Position numbers and translations under genes: made by a program. The notes beneath the pieces are model-generated. The model was not told the DNA's origin, did no database searches, and saw only the letters and a list, made by a program, of their open reading frames with translations. Shown piece by piece: positions 26,201-35,186 of a DNA stretch of 64,000 nt. The stretch's first letter is position 1. Every line of letters begins with the position of its first letter. The stretch spans positions 1 to 64,000 of the forward strand of contig JBHOGO010000010.1 of the NCBI GenBank assembly GCA_043421945.1. The letters run 5' to 3'. This DNA comes from Thaumasiovibrio sp043421945 (GTDB lineage Bacteria; Pseudomonadota; Gammaproteobacteria; Enterobacterales; Vibrionaceae).

Positions 26201-28069
26201 ATGAAGTTCGCGCATAAGGTGGTTGCCACCTCGTCAGTTATCGTCTTCATTTCGTTGTCTGTGATGTCTGCTTGGCAATACTTTCAAGTTCAGAGTGAAA
26301 TTGAAAAACTGGTTAAACACAGTGTTGAAGAGATCGTCAGTGGGGTGAAAAATACCGTTGATGAAGAGTTAAAAGCGAAAACAGATTTAGCGACTTATGC
26401 AACAGGTTTGATTCATGCTAACTCCTCTTCGCAAGAGATCGCTGATGTCATTGAAAAACCGATCATGAAATCAAACTTCCTTCTTGTTGGTCTTGGCTTT
26501 GAGAGTGATGGATCGTTTCAAGGCAATGATCCTTCTTGGGTGCCACCGAGTGGTTGGGATCCTCGTGCCCGCCCTTGGTACAAGGATGCGAAGCAAGCAG
26601 GTAAAACCATTATCACTGCACCTTATGCCGATTCCGGTACGCAAGAAATTCTCGTCTCTGTTGCTGCTCCTATATCCAGTCAAGGGCAGTTTTTAGGGGC
26701 TATTTTCTTTGATGTCAGCCTCGCTGAGATGGCAAGCAAAATTAATAATGTTTCTTTGTTTGATGCTGGATATGTCTTTATGGTGGATAGTGCCAGCACT
26801 GTCATCTCACATCCCGATGCAGGGCTTAACGGCGAAAGCATGTCGTCATTTTTAGGGAGTGAACAGATTAATTCATCGCCGGTATTGATTGACTATAAGG
26901 GACGCCCGACCTATTTAGCATTTACCAAAATTGTTAATCAAGATTGGTATGTGGGCGTGCTATTGGACTATGAGAAGGCGCATCAATCCGTTTATGAACT
27001 CAGAAATTCAGCCATCGTATTAACTGTACTCTGCGTTGTCTTCACGGTGCTAGCGCTTGCCTTTGTACTTCAATTATTGATGAAGCCTCTTGGTTTATTG
27101 AATGATGCCATGAAAGATGCAGCGTCAGGGCAAGGGGATTTAACACGCCGCTTAGATACCAATACAGATACTGAATTTTCAGAACTAGCAAGTAACTTCA
27201 ATGGGTTTGTTTCCAAGCTACAAGATTTGATATTAGAGACAAAAGGGCTGAGCGATGAGATAAAGACCAGCACGATCATTACATCGGCAGGTACAGAGGA
27301 ATCGTCGAAAGATATGAATCAACAGCTTGCTGAAGTCGAGCAGCTTGCAACAGCAATGAATGAAATGGCGTCTTCTTCAATGGAAGTCGCAGGTAATGCA
27401 CAGAATGCGGCTTCGGCTGCTCAGCAAGCAGATAATGCTGTCGTGCATGGTGCCAGCATTGTTTCAGGAACGACATCAGCCATTGCCACTTTACGTGAAC
27501 AGATAGAGCAAGCCGTACAAGTTGTCGGTGAACTGCAAGGTGCCACCAACAATATTGAGTCAATACTCGTGGTGATTAATGGTATTGCTGAGCAGACGAA
27601 TTTGCTGGCATTGAATGCCGCGATAGAGGCCGCACGAGCCGGAGAGTCTGGCCGTGGTTTTGCGGTGGTTGCTGATGAAGTACGAACTTTAGCTCAGCGT
27701 ACACAACAATCAACCACGGAAATACGGAGTATGATCGAGCAACTTCAAGCTGGGTCTCAATCAGCGACGGCGGTGATGAATGAGAGTCAGCAGCTGGCGA
27801 CAGGGACCGTAGAAACGGCAAATGAGGCGAATTCAGCCCTAAATGAAATCAAGGAAGCGATAGCGCAAATATCGGATATGAATTTACAGATTGCGGCCGC
27901 CGCTGAAGAACAAAGTAAAGTCGCAGAAGAGATAAATACCAATACCTTTAATATTAAAGACCTCTCTCAACAGGTCTCAGATCGTGCGCAAGAAGCTTCA
28001 ACACAGATGCATAGCCAAGTAGGTAGAGTGGAGCAGCAAGATACGATTTTGAGTAAGTTTATCGTGTAA
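26201..28069 (+). CDS. Methyl-accepting chemotaxis protein with dCache_1 sensor
   Basis: A 622-residue chemoreceptor: N-terminal membrane segment (about 7-28), periplasmic double-Cache domain (30-265), second membrane segment (269-291), HAMP (292-345) and a signalling domain with the invariant hairpin EQTNLLALNAAIEAARAGE. The sensor has WDPRARPWY (119-127), then Tyr in APYADS and Asp in FFDVS, close to the amino-acid-binding dCache motif, but with Trp119 where Tyr is usual. The C-terminus lacks a CheR-binding pentapeptide. Likely ligand: an amino acid or related small molecule; not provable here. GGGGGG precedes the ATG. Confidence 0.93.
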   Translation: MKFAHKVVATSSVIVFISLSVMSAWQYFQVQSEIEKLVKHSVEEIVSGVKNTVDEELKAKTDLATYATGLIHANSSSQEIADVIEKPIMKSNFLLVGLGFESDGSFQGNDPSWVPPSGWDPRARPWYKDAKQAGKTIITAPYADSGTQEILVSVAAPISSQGQFLGAIFFDVSLAEMASKINNVSLFDAGYVFMVDSASTVISHPDAGLNGESMSSFLGSEQINSSPVLIDYKGRPTYLAFTKIVNQDWYVGVLLDYEKAHQSVYELRNSAIVLTVLCVVFTVLALAFVLQLLMKPLGLLNDAMKDAASGQGDLTRRLDTNTDTEFSELASNFNGFVSKLQDLILETKGLSDEIKTSTIITSAGTEESSKDMNQQLAEVEQLATAMNEMASSSMEVAGNAQNAASAAQQADNAVVHGASIVSGTTSAIATLREQIEQAVQVVGELQGATNNIESILVVINGIAEQTNLLALNAAIEAARAGESGRGFAVVADEVRTLAQRTQQSTTEIRSMIEQLQAGSQSATAVMNESQQLATGTVETANEANSALNEIKEAIAQISDMNLQIAAAAEEQSKVAEEINTNTFNIKDLSQQVSDRAQEASTQMHSQVGRVEQQDTILSKFIV

Positions 28070-28121
28070 CGTCATATTGGTTGGCATGGAAAAAAGGCTA
28101 ATCAAAAAGAGCCAATTGAAT

Positions 28122-28172
28122 CAAGCCCCTTTATATGATGACAGTGAGTACTGCATCATGTGAAGGGGCTTG
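28122..28172. terminator. Long bidirectional terminator hairpin
   Basis: CAAGCCCCTT (28122-28131) pairs with AAGGGGCTTG (28163-28172); an inner stem ATGATG-CAGT/ACTG-CATCAT with one bulged A closes on GAGT. It lies between convergent genes (chemoreceptor and metY). Confidence 0.75.
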
Positions 28173-28230
28173 TTTATGGAGGAATAGCTTATGCTGGTGG
28201 CTCTCTATGTCGAATGGCCAGGCACTTGAG

Positions 28231-29502
28231 TTATTGGTTTAGTGCTTGTTCTAAATCAGCCAAAATATCGTCAATATGCTCTATCCCCACCGATAGGCGA
28301 ATCATTTCAGGTGACACACCTGCTTGAGCTTGCTCTGCTTCACTCAGTTGTCGATGCGTTGTTGAGGCTGGGTGACAAGCGAGTGACTTTGCATCGCCAA
28401 TGTTGACGAGCCGTTTAAATACCTGCAGGGCATCATAGAAGCGCACGCCAGCTTCATAACCCTCTTTAAGACCAAATGAAAGAATGGCAGAAGGTTTACC
28501 TGACATGTATTTTTCAGCTAAAGCGTGATGTTCGCTATCGCTGAGACCGGCATAACTAACCCAGCTGACTTGGTCGTGTTGGCTTAAGAACTCAGCGACC
28601 TTCAGCGCATTCTCTGTATGCCTTTCCATGCGAAGCGATAATGTTTCTAGCCCTTGCATTAGCATAAAGGCATTCATCGGTGAAAGCGCACTGCCTGTAT
28701 TTCTAAGAGGAACCGTACGAGCCCGACCGATAAACGCGGCTTCACCAAATGCTTCAGTATAAACGACGCCATGATAAGCAGGTTCTGGTTGGTTCAGTAC
28801 CGGAAAGCGTGATGCATGCTTCTGCCATGGGAATTTGCCGCCATCAACAATCATACCGCCAAGCGTTGTGCCATGACCACCGACATATTTTGTCAGTGAG
28901 TGCACGACGATATCAGCACCAAACTCAATAGGCTTACAGAGTGCTGGAGTGGCGACAGTATTATCGACGATGACAGGGACACCTTGAGCGTGGGCGAGAT
29001 CAGCCACGTTTTCTAGGTCAATGATGTTCCCAGCGGGGTTGCCAATACTTTCACAGTAAACGGCTTTGGTTTTTTCATCAATCAGAGCGGCTAAAGATTC
29101 AGGCTTATCATCAGCAGCGAATTTTACCGTTATACCCAGCTTCGGTAGCATGTGAGCAAAAAGTGTGTACGTTCCACCATAAAGCTGCGGTGTCGAAACA
29201 ATATTGTCACCCGCTTCTGCAAGGGTAAGGATGGCATAGTGGATCGCTGAGCTGCCAGAGCTGACAGCAAGACCGGCAATGCCACCTTCAAGTGCTGCCA
29301 TCCGTTTTTCCAGTACATCGTTGGTCGGATTCATTATACGGGTATAGATATTTCCGGGCACTTCAAGGTTAAAGAGATCTGCACCGTGCTGGGCATTGTC
29401 AAACTCATAGGCAACCGTTTGATATATTGGTGTTGCAACCGATTTGGTTGTTGGATCCGTCTCATACCCAAAATGGATTGCTAGCGTTTCGTCTTTCATC
29501 AT
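28231..29502 (-). CDS. O-acetylhomoserine sulfhydrylase-type enzyme MetY
   Basis: A 423-residue PLP enzyme of the Cys/Met-metabolism family. It makes homocysteine from O-acetylhomoserine and sulfide (direct sulfhydrylation). Family blocks: TPIYQTVAYEF, the length-specific insert NLEVPGNIYTRIMNPT, VDNTVATP and the PLP lysine in VHSLTKYVGGHGTTLGG. Its length (about 425) separates it from the shorter cystathionine synthases and lyases. The start is an ATG at 29502 with a second at 29499. Monocistronic; ends at the long hairpin shared with the chemoreceptor. Confidence 0.93.
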   Translation of the reverse strand: MMKDETLAIHFGYETDPTTKSVATPIYQTVAYEFDNAQHGADLFNLEVPGNIYTRIMNPTNDVLEKRMAALEGGIAGLAVSSGSSAIHYAILTLAEAGDNIVSTPQLYGGTYTLFAHMLPKLGITVKFAADDKPESLAALIDEKTKAVYCESIGNPAGNIIDLENVADLAHAQGVPVIVDNTVATPALCKPIEFGADIVVHSLTKYVGGHGTTLGGMIVDGGKFPWQKHASRFPVLNQPEPAYHGVVYTEAFGEAAFIGRARTVPLRNTGSALSPMNAFMLMQGLETLSLRMERHTENALKVAEFLSQHDQVSWVSYAGLSDSEHHALAEKYMSGKPSAILSFGLKEGYEAGVRFYDALQVFKRLVNIGDAKSLACHPASTTHRQLSEAEQAQAGVSPEMIRLSVGIEHIDDILADLEQALNQ

Positions 29503-29820
29503 TCATCCCTAATTGATGAGAAAAAGAACAGTTTGGCAGAGTGCTCCAACATTTGCTAGCGGCTATATTGCAAGAGACAAGATCGTGATCTCACTTCTTT
29601 AGGTATGGTTAAGAGTGTTTTACCTACTCACCTCGACAGTGTTCGTTGCAAAGCGTCATGATGAAGTTTAAGCATTGCTGTTCTGAGTCAGCGAGCTTTG
29701 GTTCTCTATAAGACTTAGACCTGAGATTGAATTGACGGTTAACTGCTAGAGGACTACTTTGAAAGTATCTAGATATCATTATTTAGACATTTTTGTTGTC
29801 AAAATTAGCGATTCGAGGGA
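29503..29820. promoter_or_regulatory. Divergent promoter region of metY and the GGDEF gene
   Basis: About 320 bases. It includes a 10-bp palindrome TATCTAGATA near 29766-29775 close to the GGDEF gene. I looked for tandem MetJ boxes (AGACGTCT) near metY and found only poor matches; no riboswitch was recognised. Confidence 0.4.
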
Positions 29821-30909
29821 ATGATGGGTCTGCAGTATACCGAAAGTGAAAGAGTTATTCGCCGCCTTTATGAGATAACCAATGCGTATGAAAATGGGTT
29901 TCCGTCCCAGATTCATTCTCTACTTATGATGGGACTGGAGCGATTTAATCTCGATATCGCGATTCTGTCACGTATTGATAATGGTCAGTATGTCGTTGAG
30001 CACTGCGTCACGCCACCGGAAGTGAGTTTGAAGCCGGGTGATACATTTGAAATTGGTCAGACATATTGTGCTGTTACCTGCGCCGCTGATGCGCCTGTTG
30101 CAATTGAGCACGTGGGAGTCAGTGATGAGCTAGGGACGCATCCAGCGTATAAGGCGTTTGGTTTGGAGTCATATATTGGTATTCCTGTCCGTTGCCGTGG
30201 TCAGCTTTATGGCACGCTCAATTTTTCTAGTGCTAAGCCTTACGAGCGCCGTTTTCATGAGATTGATATTGATTCATTAAACTTGATGGCATCATGGATT
30301 GGCGTCGAACTGATTCGTATGGAGCAGGAAACAAGATTACAAATTTTGAATCATAAACTGATTGAGCAAGCCTCTACAGATAGCTTGACCGGATTGTCTA
30401 ACCGCCGTGCGATGTTTAAACACCTCCGAAAAGAGGTCAATCGTATCAATCGAAATAGCCAACAGGGATCGCTAGTACTGATTGATATCGATCACTTCAA
30501 AAAGTTTAATGACTCATATGGACATCAGGTCGGTGATCGTGTGCTTCAGGAGGTAGCTCAAAAAATTAAAGGCTCTCTGAGAGACTATGATTTTGTTGCA
30601 CGTTATGGTGGCGAAGAGTTTCTTGTTTGGTTATCGGAAACCACCACAGAGGAAGTTGAAAGCGTCTGTTCCAGAGTGATGACGGAGATTGCTGACATTG
30701 ATACTGTTGGCGAAGCGATCACTGTCAGCATGGGTATCTGTCACTTTATGTTTACTAAACACCTCGACACTGATACAGACACATTGATTGATATCTTGAT
30801 TGCACATGCTGATAGCAGCCTTTACAAAGCAAAGTCGGCAGGAAGAAATCAATTCCATCAGTATCACCTAGACGATGAGAAGCAATTAGTTCTTGCCCCC
30901 TTACCTTAA
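29821..30909 (+). CDS. GAF-GGDEF diguanylate cyclase
   Basis: A 362-residue cytoplasmic cyclase: GAF sensor (about 20-170) followed by a GGDEF domain (about 195-350). The active loop is RYGGEEF with GGEEF at 263-267, and an inhibitory RxxD site (Arg254-Asp257) lies five residues before, so it should make c-di-GMP and be product-inhibited. The GAF part has FEIGQTYCAV and ESYIGIPV, typical of small-ligand or redox GAF domains. The first ATG abuts GAGGGA, so a start at the second ATG (29824) is also possible. Its TAA overlaps the convergent stop of the next gene. Confidence 0.93.
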   Translation: MMGLQYTESERVIRRLYEITNAYENGFPSQIHSLLMMGLERFNLDIAILSRIDNGQYVVEHCVTPPEVSLKPGDTFEIGQTYCAVTCAADAPVAIEHVGVSDELGTHPAYKAFGLESYIGIPVRCRGQLYGTLNFSSAKPYERRFHEIDIDSLNLMASWIGVELIRMEQETRLQILNHKLIEQASTDSLTGLSNRRAMFKHLRKEVNRINRNSQQGSLVLIDIDHFKKFNDSYGHQVGDRVLQEVAQKIKGSLRDYDFVARYGGEEFLVWLSETTTEEVESVCSRVMTEIADIDTVGEAITVSMGICHFMFTKHLDTDTDTLIDILIAHADSSLYKAKSAGRNQFHQYHLDDEKQLVLAPLP

Positions 30910-31835
30910 CGCGCTTTTAAATGGATGCCTGCAATCATGCAGCGAACAGAGCCTCCCGCAAGTTCAATCGTTGGAACATCAAGTGGGAGTAGCTGACTGT
31001 GAGCGGTGATCGCTTCTTTTTGCAAAAGAGATAAACTGTCGAAAGCCGTTTTGGATAGCACTAAATACGTACCATCATCGCCCGTGAGTTCGATGATGTT
31101 ACCAGCAAAAGATTGTACTTGCTGCTGGCTAATAGTAATGACCGTTTTACCACTTTCGGTTAACCGTAAGATGATCTCTTCTCTTCTTTCTTTATCGATG
31201 ATCATTTCAGCGCACAACAAGGCGAAATGTGTACCAATGCCCATCATGACATTGGTGTGGTATATCGCGCTGCCTGAGTGGTCAATGGCATCAAAGGCCA
31301 TCGGTTCATAGCCGAAGGTGGTACAAAATCGTTCAAGTATCAGTGGGTCGGCGCGATTTGAGCGAGCCACATAGGCAACCCTTTCGCTATGATCCATCAC
31401 CATAGCGCCAGTTCCCTCTAAAAATAACTGATCAACTTCAAGGCCCGAGTAATCAATGACTTCCTGAACTCGATAGTGCTCTTTTAGCATGGCGATGATA
31501 TCACCTCGACGCTCTCTGCGTCGGTTGGGTGAAAACATAGGGTAAATAGCGACTCTACCGCCGTGATGCGTAGAGAACCAGTTATTAGGAAATACGGAGT
31601 CAGGGGTGTTGTGCTCACCATAATCGTCAAACAGGTGAACAGTAATGCCAACTGCTCTGAGCCGTGCAGCTGCACGATCAAACTCCTCTTTCGCCATGTG
31701 AGCAATCCGTTGTGCATCTATATCGGTGTTGAGTTTTTGATAAGCATTGTCACTCAAGGTTTCGGGGTTAGATTGAAAGCAGTGGGGACGAACCATCACA
31801 ACGGTACGTGGTGCTTGTAATAATTGAAGGCTCAC
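30906..31835 (-). CDS. ctlX: CtlX-type amidinotransferase-superfamily hydrolase
   Basis: A 309-residue protein of the guanidino-group-modifying superfamily (arginine deiminase, dimethylargininase). Motifs: PNNWFSTH (83-90), FLEGTGAMV with Glu140, His193 in YHTNVMMGIG and the nucleophile Cys299 in GGSVRCMIAG. This pattern is that of CtlX, linked to citrulline use; arginine, dimethylarginine or citrulline are candidate substrates. No arginine operon genes are adjacent. Stop codons of this gene and the GGDEF gene overlap in a shared TTAA. Confidence 0.8.
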   Translation of the reverse strand: MSLQLLQAPRTVVMVRPHCFQSNPETLSDNAYQKLNTDIDAQRIAHMAKEEFDRAAARLRAVGITVHLFDDYGEHNTPDSVFPNNWFSTHHGGRVAIYPMFSPNRRRERRGDIIAMLKEHYRVQEVIDYSGLEVDQLFLEGTGAMVMDHSERVAYVARSNRADPLILERFCTTFGYEPMAFDAIDHSGSAIYHTNVMMGIGTHFALLCAEMIIDKERREEIILRLTESGKTVITISQQQVQSFAGNIIELTGDDGTYLVLSKTAFDSLSLLQKEAITAHSQLLPLDVPTIELAGGSVRCMIAGIHLKAR

Positions 31836-32659
31836 AGTATCTCCTTTACTTTTTCTATAGCAATGTCACGATGCTCACAGGGCTGTGGACCCAAACCCTC
31901 GGCCTAGTTTTGCACTAAGGTCGGCGTGATGTGAGTAGGTTATTCCTATTACGTCACAGTTTTTTTGCAATGACTTACTTTTTTATCAATAAGGAGGTCT
32001 TTGTTCTTTTCCTCAGATGACAAGCTGCGCTGGCTGTTGTTACGTTGACTGAATATCAATGTTCGTCTGTCTATGACAAGTTTAGCAAAGACCTTAGATC
32101 TTTCTCATGGCACAGTGTAAAACTGTTTTGCAATGGACGTACATTCAGTAGTGATCGTTGCTATACGTTGACAATAAAAAAGAACAGAATGATGACGAGC
32201 TGTTACTTTGGTGGTAAAGGTTGCTGAGGGGCTAACGACACTGTGGGTTCATTCTGGATGAAGTCGTTAACGAGGTCTTTAAATCCACTTAAAGGTTAAT
32301 GGGTTGTTGGTTAAGTTGTTATTTTTTAAAGTTTATTTTTGTCCGTATGTCACATTTTCTTTGTGAAAAGTAATCGATTACACGCTGTAATCATTTCTTC
32401 ATCGTATCTTGGCGTATTGCCGCTAGCGCAACAACGTTTGTTCCTTTAGTATTGCGCGCAAAGTTTATGCAGACGGGGATTTAGAATGAGATATTACAAC
32501 GCGTTGATGGTGTTAACCGCGATTATGTTTACAGGTGCACTTGTTATTCGATAGACGCCAAAAGGTCGTATCTTCAACTCAAGTATGGTGCTATTTCGTT
32601 TTTACTTGATTTCACTTTTATGAAAACAGTTGAGCGGTGTACCGAGTTACCTCCTTGGG
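31836..32659. other. Long intergenic region
   Basis: About 820 bases with little coding potential apart from a 22-codon frame (32486-32554). It contains a 12-bp palindrome GTAATCGATTAC near 32369-32380, followed by another GTAATC half. A 60-codon frame at 32045-32227 lacks a ribosome site and looks random. No terminator hairpin or RNA gene was recognised. Confidence 0.5.
32486..32554 (+). CDS. Possible 22-residue hydrophobic peptide
   Basis: ATG at 32486 opens MRYYNALMVLTAIMFTGALVIR, one predicted membrane helix with a basic N-terminus and Arg at the end, like many bacterial small membrane proteins. GGGGAT is 7-12 bases upstream. I do not recognise it; chance cannot be excluded. Confidence 0.3.
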   Translation: MRYYNALMVLTAIMFTGALVIR

Positions 32660-32818
32660 CTAGGTATTTGAATGAACCTTCTGCTCTAAGTCATGTTTGA
32701 CTATTTCTAGTGCTTTGAGAGCGACTTCAGGATTCACTTCATTGGATTCAAATAGGTATATAAGATCGACAGCGAGTTTGATTTCATCAGGAGCATTTTC
32801 TAAGGTTTGATTATTCAT
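32660..32818 (-). CDS. ybaM: YbaM-family protein (DUF2496)
   Basis: A 52-residue protein from ATG at 32818. TLENAPDEIKLAVDLIYLFESNEV ... ALKALEIVKHDLEQK matches the DUF2496/YbaM family, in which E. coli YbaM begins with a near-identical LENAPDDVKLAVDLI block. In E. coli ybaM lies next to priC; here a histone-deacetylase-like gene separates them. Function of the family is unknown. AAAGAG precedes the start. Confidence 0.85.
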   Translation of the reverse strand: MNNQTLENAPDEIKLAVDLIYLFESNEVNPEVALKALEIVKHDLEQKVHSNT

Positions 32819-32894
32819 TTTGGCTCTTTCTTTTACGTATTGATTGTTCGTCTTTTAATTTGATAAGCATATTCTATGCTTATCTTCTTGTTAT

Positions 32895-33842
32895 TTAAGA
32901 CTTAATTCTTTGCTTTAGTGCTTTTTCTGCATTTAGTGCTTGTGCTGCATTTAGTAGCTGGAGGTGTAGCGGTATGAGCCGCTCTTGGTTGGTATGGTAG
33001 CCTCCACCAATCACGGCAGCAACCGGAATTTCATTAGATTGGCAGTATTCAAGAACCATTTTATCTCGATGATATATTCCACTTTCTGATAAGTGTAAAT
33101 ACCCCAGTTCATCATCAATATGTACATCGACTCCCGCATCATAAATAACGATATCAGGTTGATGTTGCATTAACCAAATCGGAATAAACTGCTTAAGCGT
33201 GGCTAAATATTGTTGGTCTTCACACTGTTTTTCAAAGGGTAAATCGTAGCTAGATTGCGGTTTTCTTGACGGGAAGTTGCTGTCGCAATGTGCTGAAACA
33301 GTAATGATATTGGGTTTGTCAGAGGTTATTGTTGCTGTTCCATCCCCATGATGTACATCAAGATCAATAATCATAACGTTATCGACTTTAGGCAATTGCA
33401 GCGCCAATGAAGCTGCAATGGCAAGATCATTAATTAAGCAAAACCCACTGCCAAAGTCACGATGAGCATGGTGATATCCGCCGCTAAAGTGAATCGCGAT
33501 GCCATTCTTCATCGCTTGCTGAACGGTTTCCCACGTGCCACCAGCAGAAGTCAGCGTACGTGTGATGAGCGCTTCACTCCAAGGAAAGCCGATTCGACGC
33601 ATTTTTGCAGCAGGAAGCTGGCCGGTGAATAGTGCTTCAATATATTGTTGATCATGAACCTCCAATACTTCACTTATTGATAAAGCCTGAGGGGCGATAA
33701 CATGAAAGTCCGCATTGAGTGAAGGATCGATCAAAAGTGCGTCATGGAGTAAGCGGTACTTTTGAATGGGGTATCGATGTTTATCGGGAAGCGTGAGGTC
33801 TGAATAGATAGGGTGGTAGATAACAGGGATCGAACTACTCAT
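32895..33842 (-). CDS. Histone deacetylase-family (arginase-fold) hydrolase
   Basis: A 315-residue zinc hydrolase of the HDAC/AcuC/acetylpolyamine amidohydrolase family. Active-site blocks: GGYHHAHRDFGSGFCLIND (catalytic His pair), IIDLDVHHGDGT (Asp and His zinc ligands), DAGVDVHIDDELG (second Asp ligand) and GGGYHTN near the end. It probably removes acetyl or acyl groups from lysine or a small amine in the cytoplasm. The ATG lies inside the end of priC (8-base overlap), so it is co-translated with priC. Substrate unknown. Confidence 0.92.
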   Translation of the reverse strand: MSSSIPVIYHPIYSDLTLPDKHRYPIQKYRLLHDALLIDPSLNADFHVIAPQALSISEVLEVHDQQYIEALFTGQLPAAKMRRIGFPWSEALITRTLTSAGGTWETVQQAMKNGIAIHFSGGYHHAHRDFGSGFCLINDLAIAASLALQLPKVDNVMIIDLDVHHGDGTATITSDKPNIITVSAHCDSNFPSRKPQSSYDLPFEKQCEDQQYLATLKQFIPIWLMQHQPDIVIYDAGVDVHIDDELGYLHLSESGIYHRDKMVLEYCQSNEIPVAAVIGGGYHTNQERLIPLHLQLLNAAQALNAEKALKQRIKS

Positions 33843-34380
33843 AGCGTTCCTGATATTGAATTTGTTTTTCTATCTTTACTTTGGCTGTTCGACAACGCTC
33901 TAATCGAGCTTCAAGGGCGACTTGCTCGCGTTGTAAAAACGTCGTGTTATGAACAGAGGTACGCTCAATTTCTTGCGTTTTCTCATGGCACATTTGCAGC
34001 AGCCGTCTTTCCCATTCGATATGTTGGGATAGCTCTTGGTAAAGTGTTGAAATCGATTTGTAAAAGCGCTTAGCTGCTTTCGGTTCATTGGCTCTTATAG
34101 AAACAGTGACGAGTTCACGTTGGAGTGCATGGATCTGCAGGGCAAGGTGATCACAAAGATAGCCGAGTCGCTCGGGGTTTGGGGTTGGAGCAGCTAAACA
34201 TTTTTCAATTAAGAGTAATTGCTGCTGGGCTTGTTCAACACATGGACTGACCCGCTTCGGGTAGCCACTGAAGAGATGCTCATCAAAGAGTGGTTTGTCG
34301 GCATCACCTCGACGTTTGTCGAGATCGTTTGCTTGTTGGCGTAGCTGTGCGAGGTGCTGTTCAAATCGGTCGATATTCAT
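33835..34380 (-). CDS. priC: Primosomal replication protein PriC
   Basis: A 181-residue, mainly helical, basic protein of the PriC/PriB'' family, which reloads DnaB at stalled forks in the PriA-independent restart route. Recognised by the NIDRFEQHLAQLRQQA opening, FDEHLF and HALQRELVTVSIR blocks and by synteny (E. coli ybaM-priC-ybaN-apt). The longer frame to 34392 overlaps the previous gene; the ATG at 34380, two bases after that stop, is the better start. It overlaps the HDAC-like gene by 8 bases. Confidence 0.85.
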   Translation of the reverse strand: MNIDRFEQHLAQLRQQANDLDKRRGDADKPLFDEHLFSGYPKRVSPCVEQAQQQLLLIEKCLAAPTPNPERLGYLCDHLALQIHALQRELVTVSIRANEPKAAKRFYKSISTLYQELSQHIEWERRLLQMCHEKTQEIERTSVHNTTFLQREQVALEARLERCRTAKVKIEKQIQYQERYE

Positions 34381-34382
34381 TG

Positions 34383-35156
34383 TTATAACCACGCTTCGAT
34401 AGCAAGCTTAATCGCTAGGGTAATGACCATGGTAACAAACACTGGTCGAATGAACTTTGCACCAAACTTGATCGCAGAATGTGCACCGATCCAAGCTCCT
34501 GCCATTAGGCATACGCCCATCGTTAGTCCAATAGCCCAATTAATATGACCCAGTAATGCAAAAGTGAAAAAGGACGTAATGTTGCTCGTAAAGTTCATCG
34601 CTTTAGCTAAACCAGAAGAGCGCAGTATATCCATACGATAGATCGCCATGGAGGATACCGTCCAAAATGCGCCAGTGCCTGGTCCTGCCACACCATCGTA
34701 AAAACCGAGAGTGACCCCTTGCGCAACCTGCTTTTTCTTCAGTTTTGGGCAAACTTTCGGTAATTGATGACTATCTGCTTTCGGTTGGGGAGCCCATAAG
34801 GTATAGACGGCAACAGCGAGTATGATCAATGGCAAGGCTTTTTCTAGCCATTCTGTACTCAAAGTGTCGACGATCATTGTGCCCATAATGGCACCAAATA
34901 GTGTTGCGCCGAATGACCATAGCCAAAAGCGTGGGGTGAAGAGTTTCTTCTTATAGTAAGTCATTGCGGCGGTGCTAGAGGCAAAACTAGCAGCAAGCTT
35001 GTTCGTACCTAGTGCAATATGCGGGGGAAGCCCTATCCATAACAGAGCTGGGATAGTCAGCATGCCACCGCCGCCAGCAACTGCATCAATGAAACCGGCG
35101 ATGAAAGCCACTGACGCTAAGATCGCAATAACGCCAGGGTCTAAAATATCAATCAT
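34383..35156 (-). CDS. TauE/SafE-family (YfcA-like) membrane transporter
   Basis: A 257-residue protein with seven to eight membrane segments and the family signatures GFIDAVAGGGGMLTIPAL and GFYDGVAGPGTGAFW, a pair of repeated half-motifs. Members export sulfite, sulfoacetate or other organic anions; the YfcA branch is uncharacterised. The frame extends to a TTG at 35186, but the ATG at 35156 is the likely start. It follows the helicase gene closely and precedes priC by 2 bases, so the run is one operon. Confidence 0.88.
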   Translation of the reverse strand: MIDILDPGVIAILASVAFIAGFIDAVAGGGGMLTIPALLWIGLPPHIALGTNKLAASFASSTAAMTYYKKKLFTPRFWLWSFGATLFGAIMGTMIVDTLSTEWLEKALPLIILAVAVYTLWAPQPKADSHQLPKVCPKLKKKQVAQGVTLGFYDGVAGPGTGAFWTVSSMAIYRMDILRSSGLAKAMNFTSNITSFFTFALLGHINWAIGLTMGVCLMAGAWIGAHSAIKFGAKFIRPVFVTMVITLAIKLAIEAWL

Positions 35157-35186
35157 GTCTTCTTCTACATTCAGTAATAACGTCAA

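Noticed and set aside
29503..29820. MetJ boxes or SAM riboswitch before metY
   Set aside because: Only weak matches to the 8-mer box and no recognisable riboswitch fold.
32045..32227. 60-codon frame in the 32-kb gap
   Set aside because: TTG start (32045) without a ribosome site; random-looking composition.
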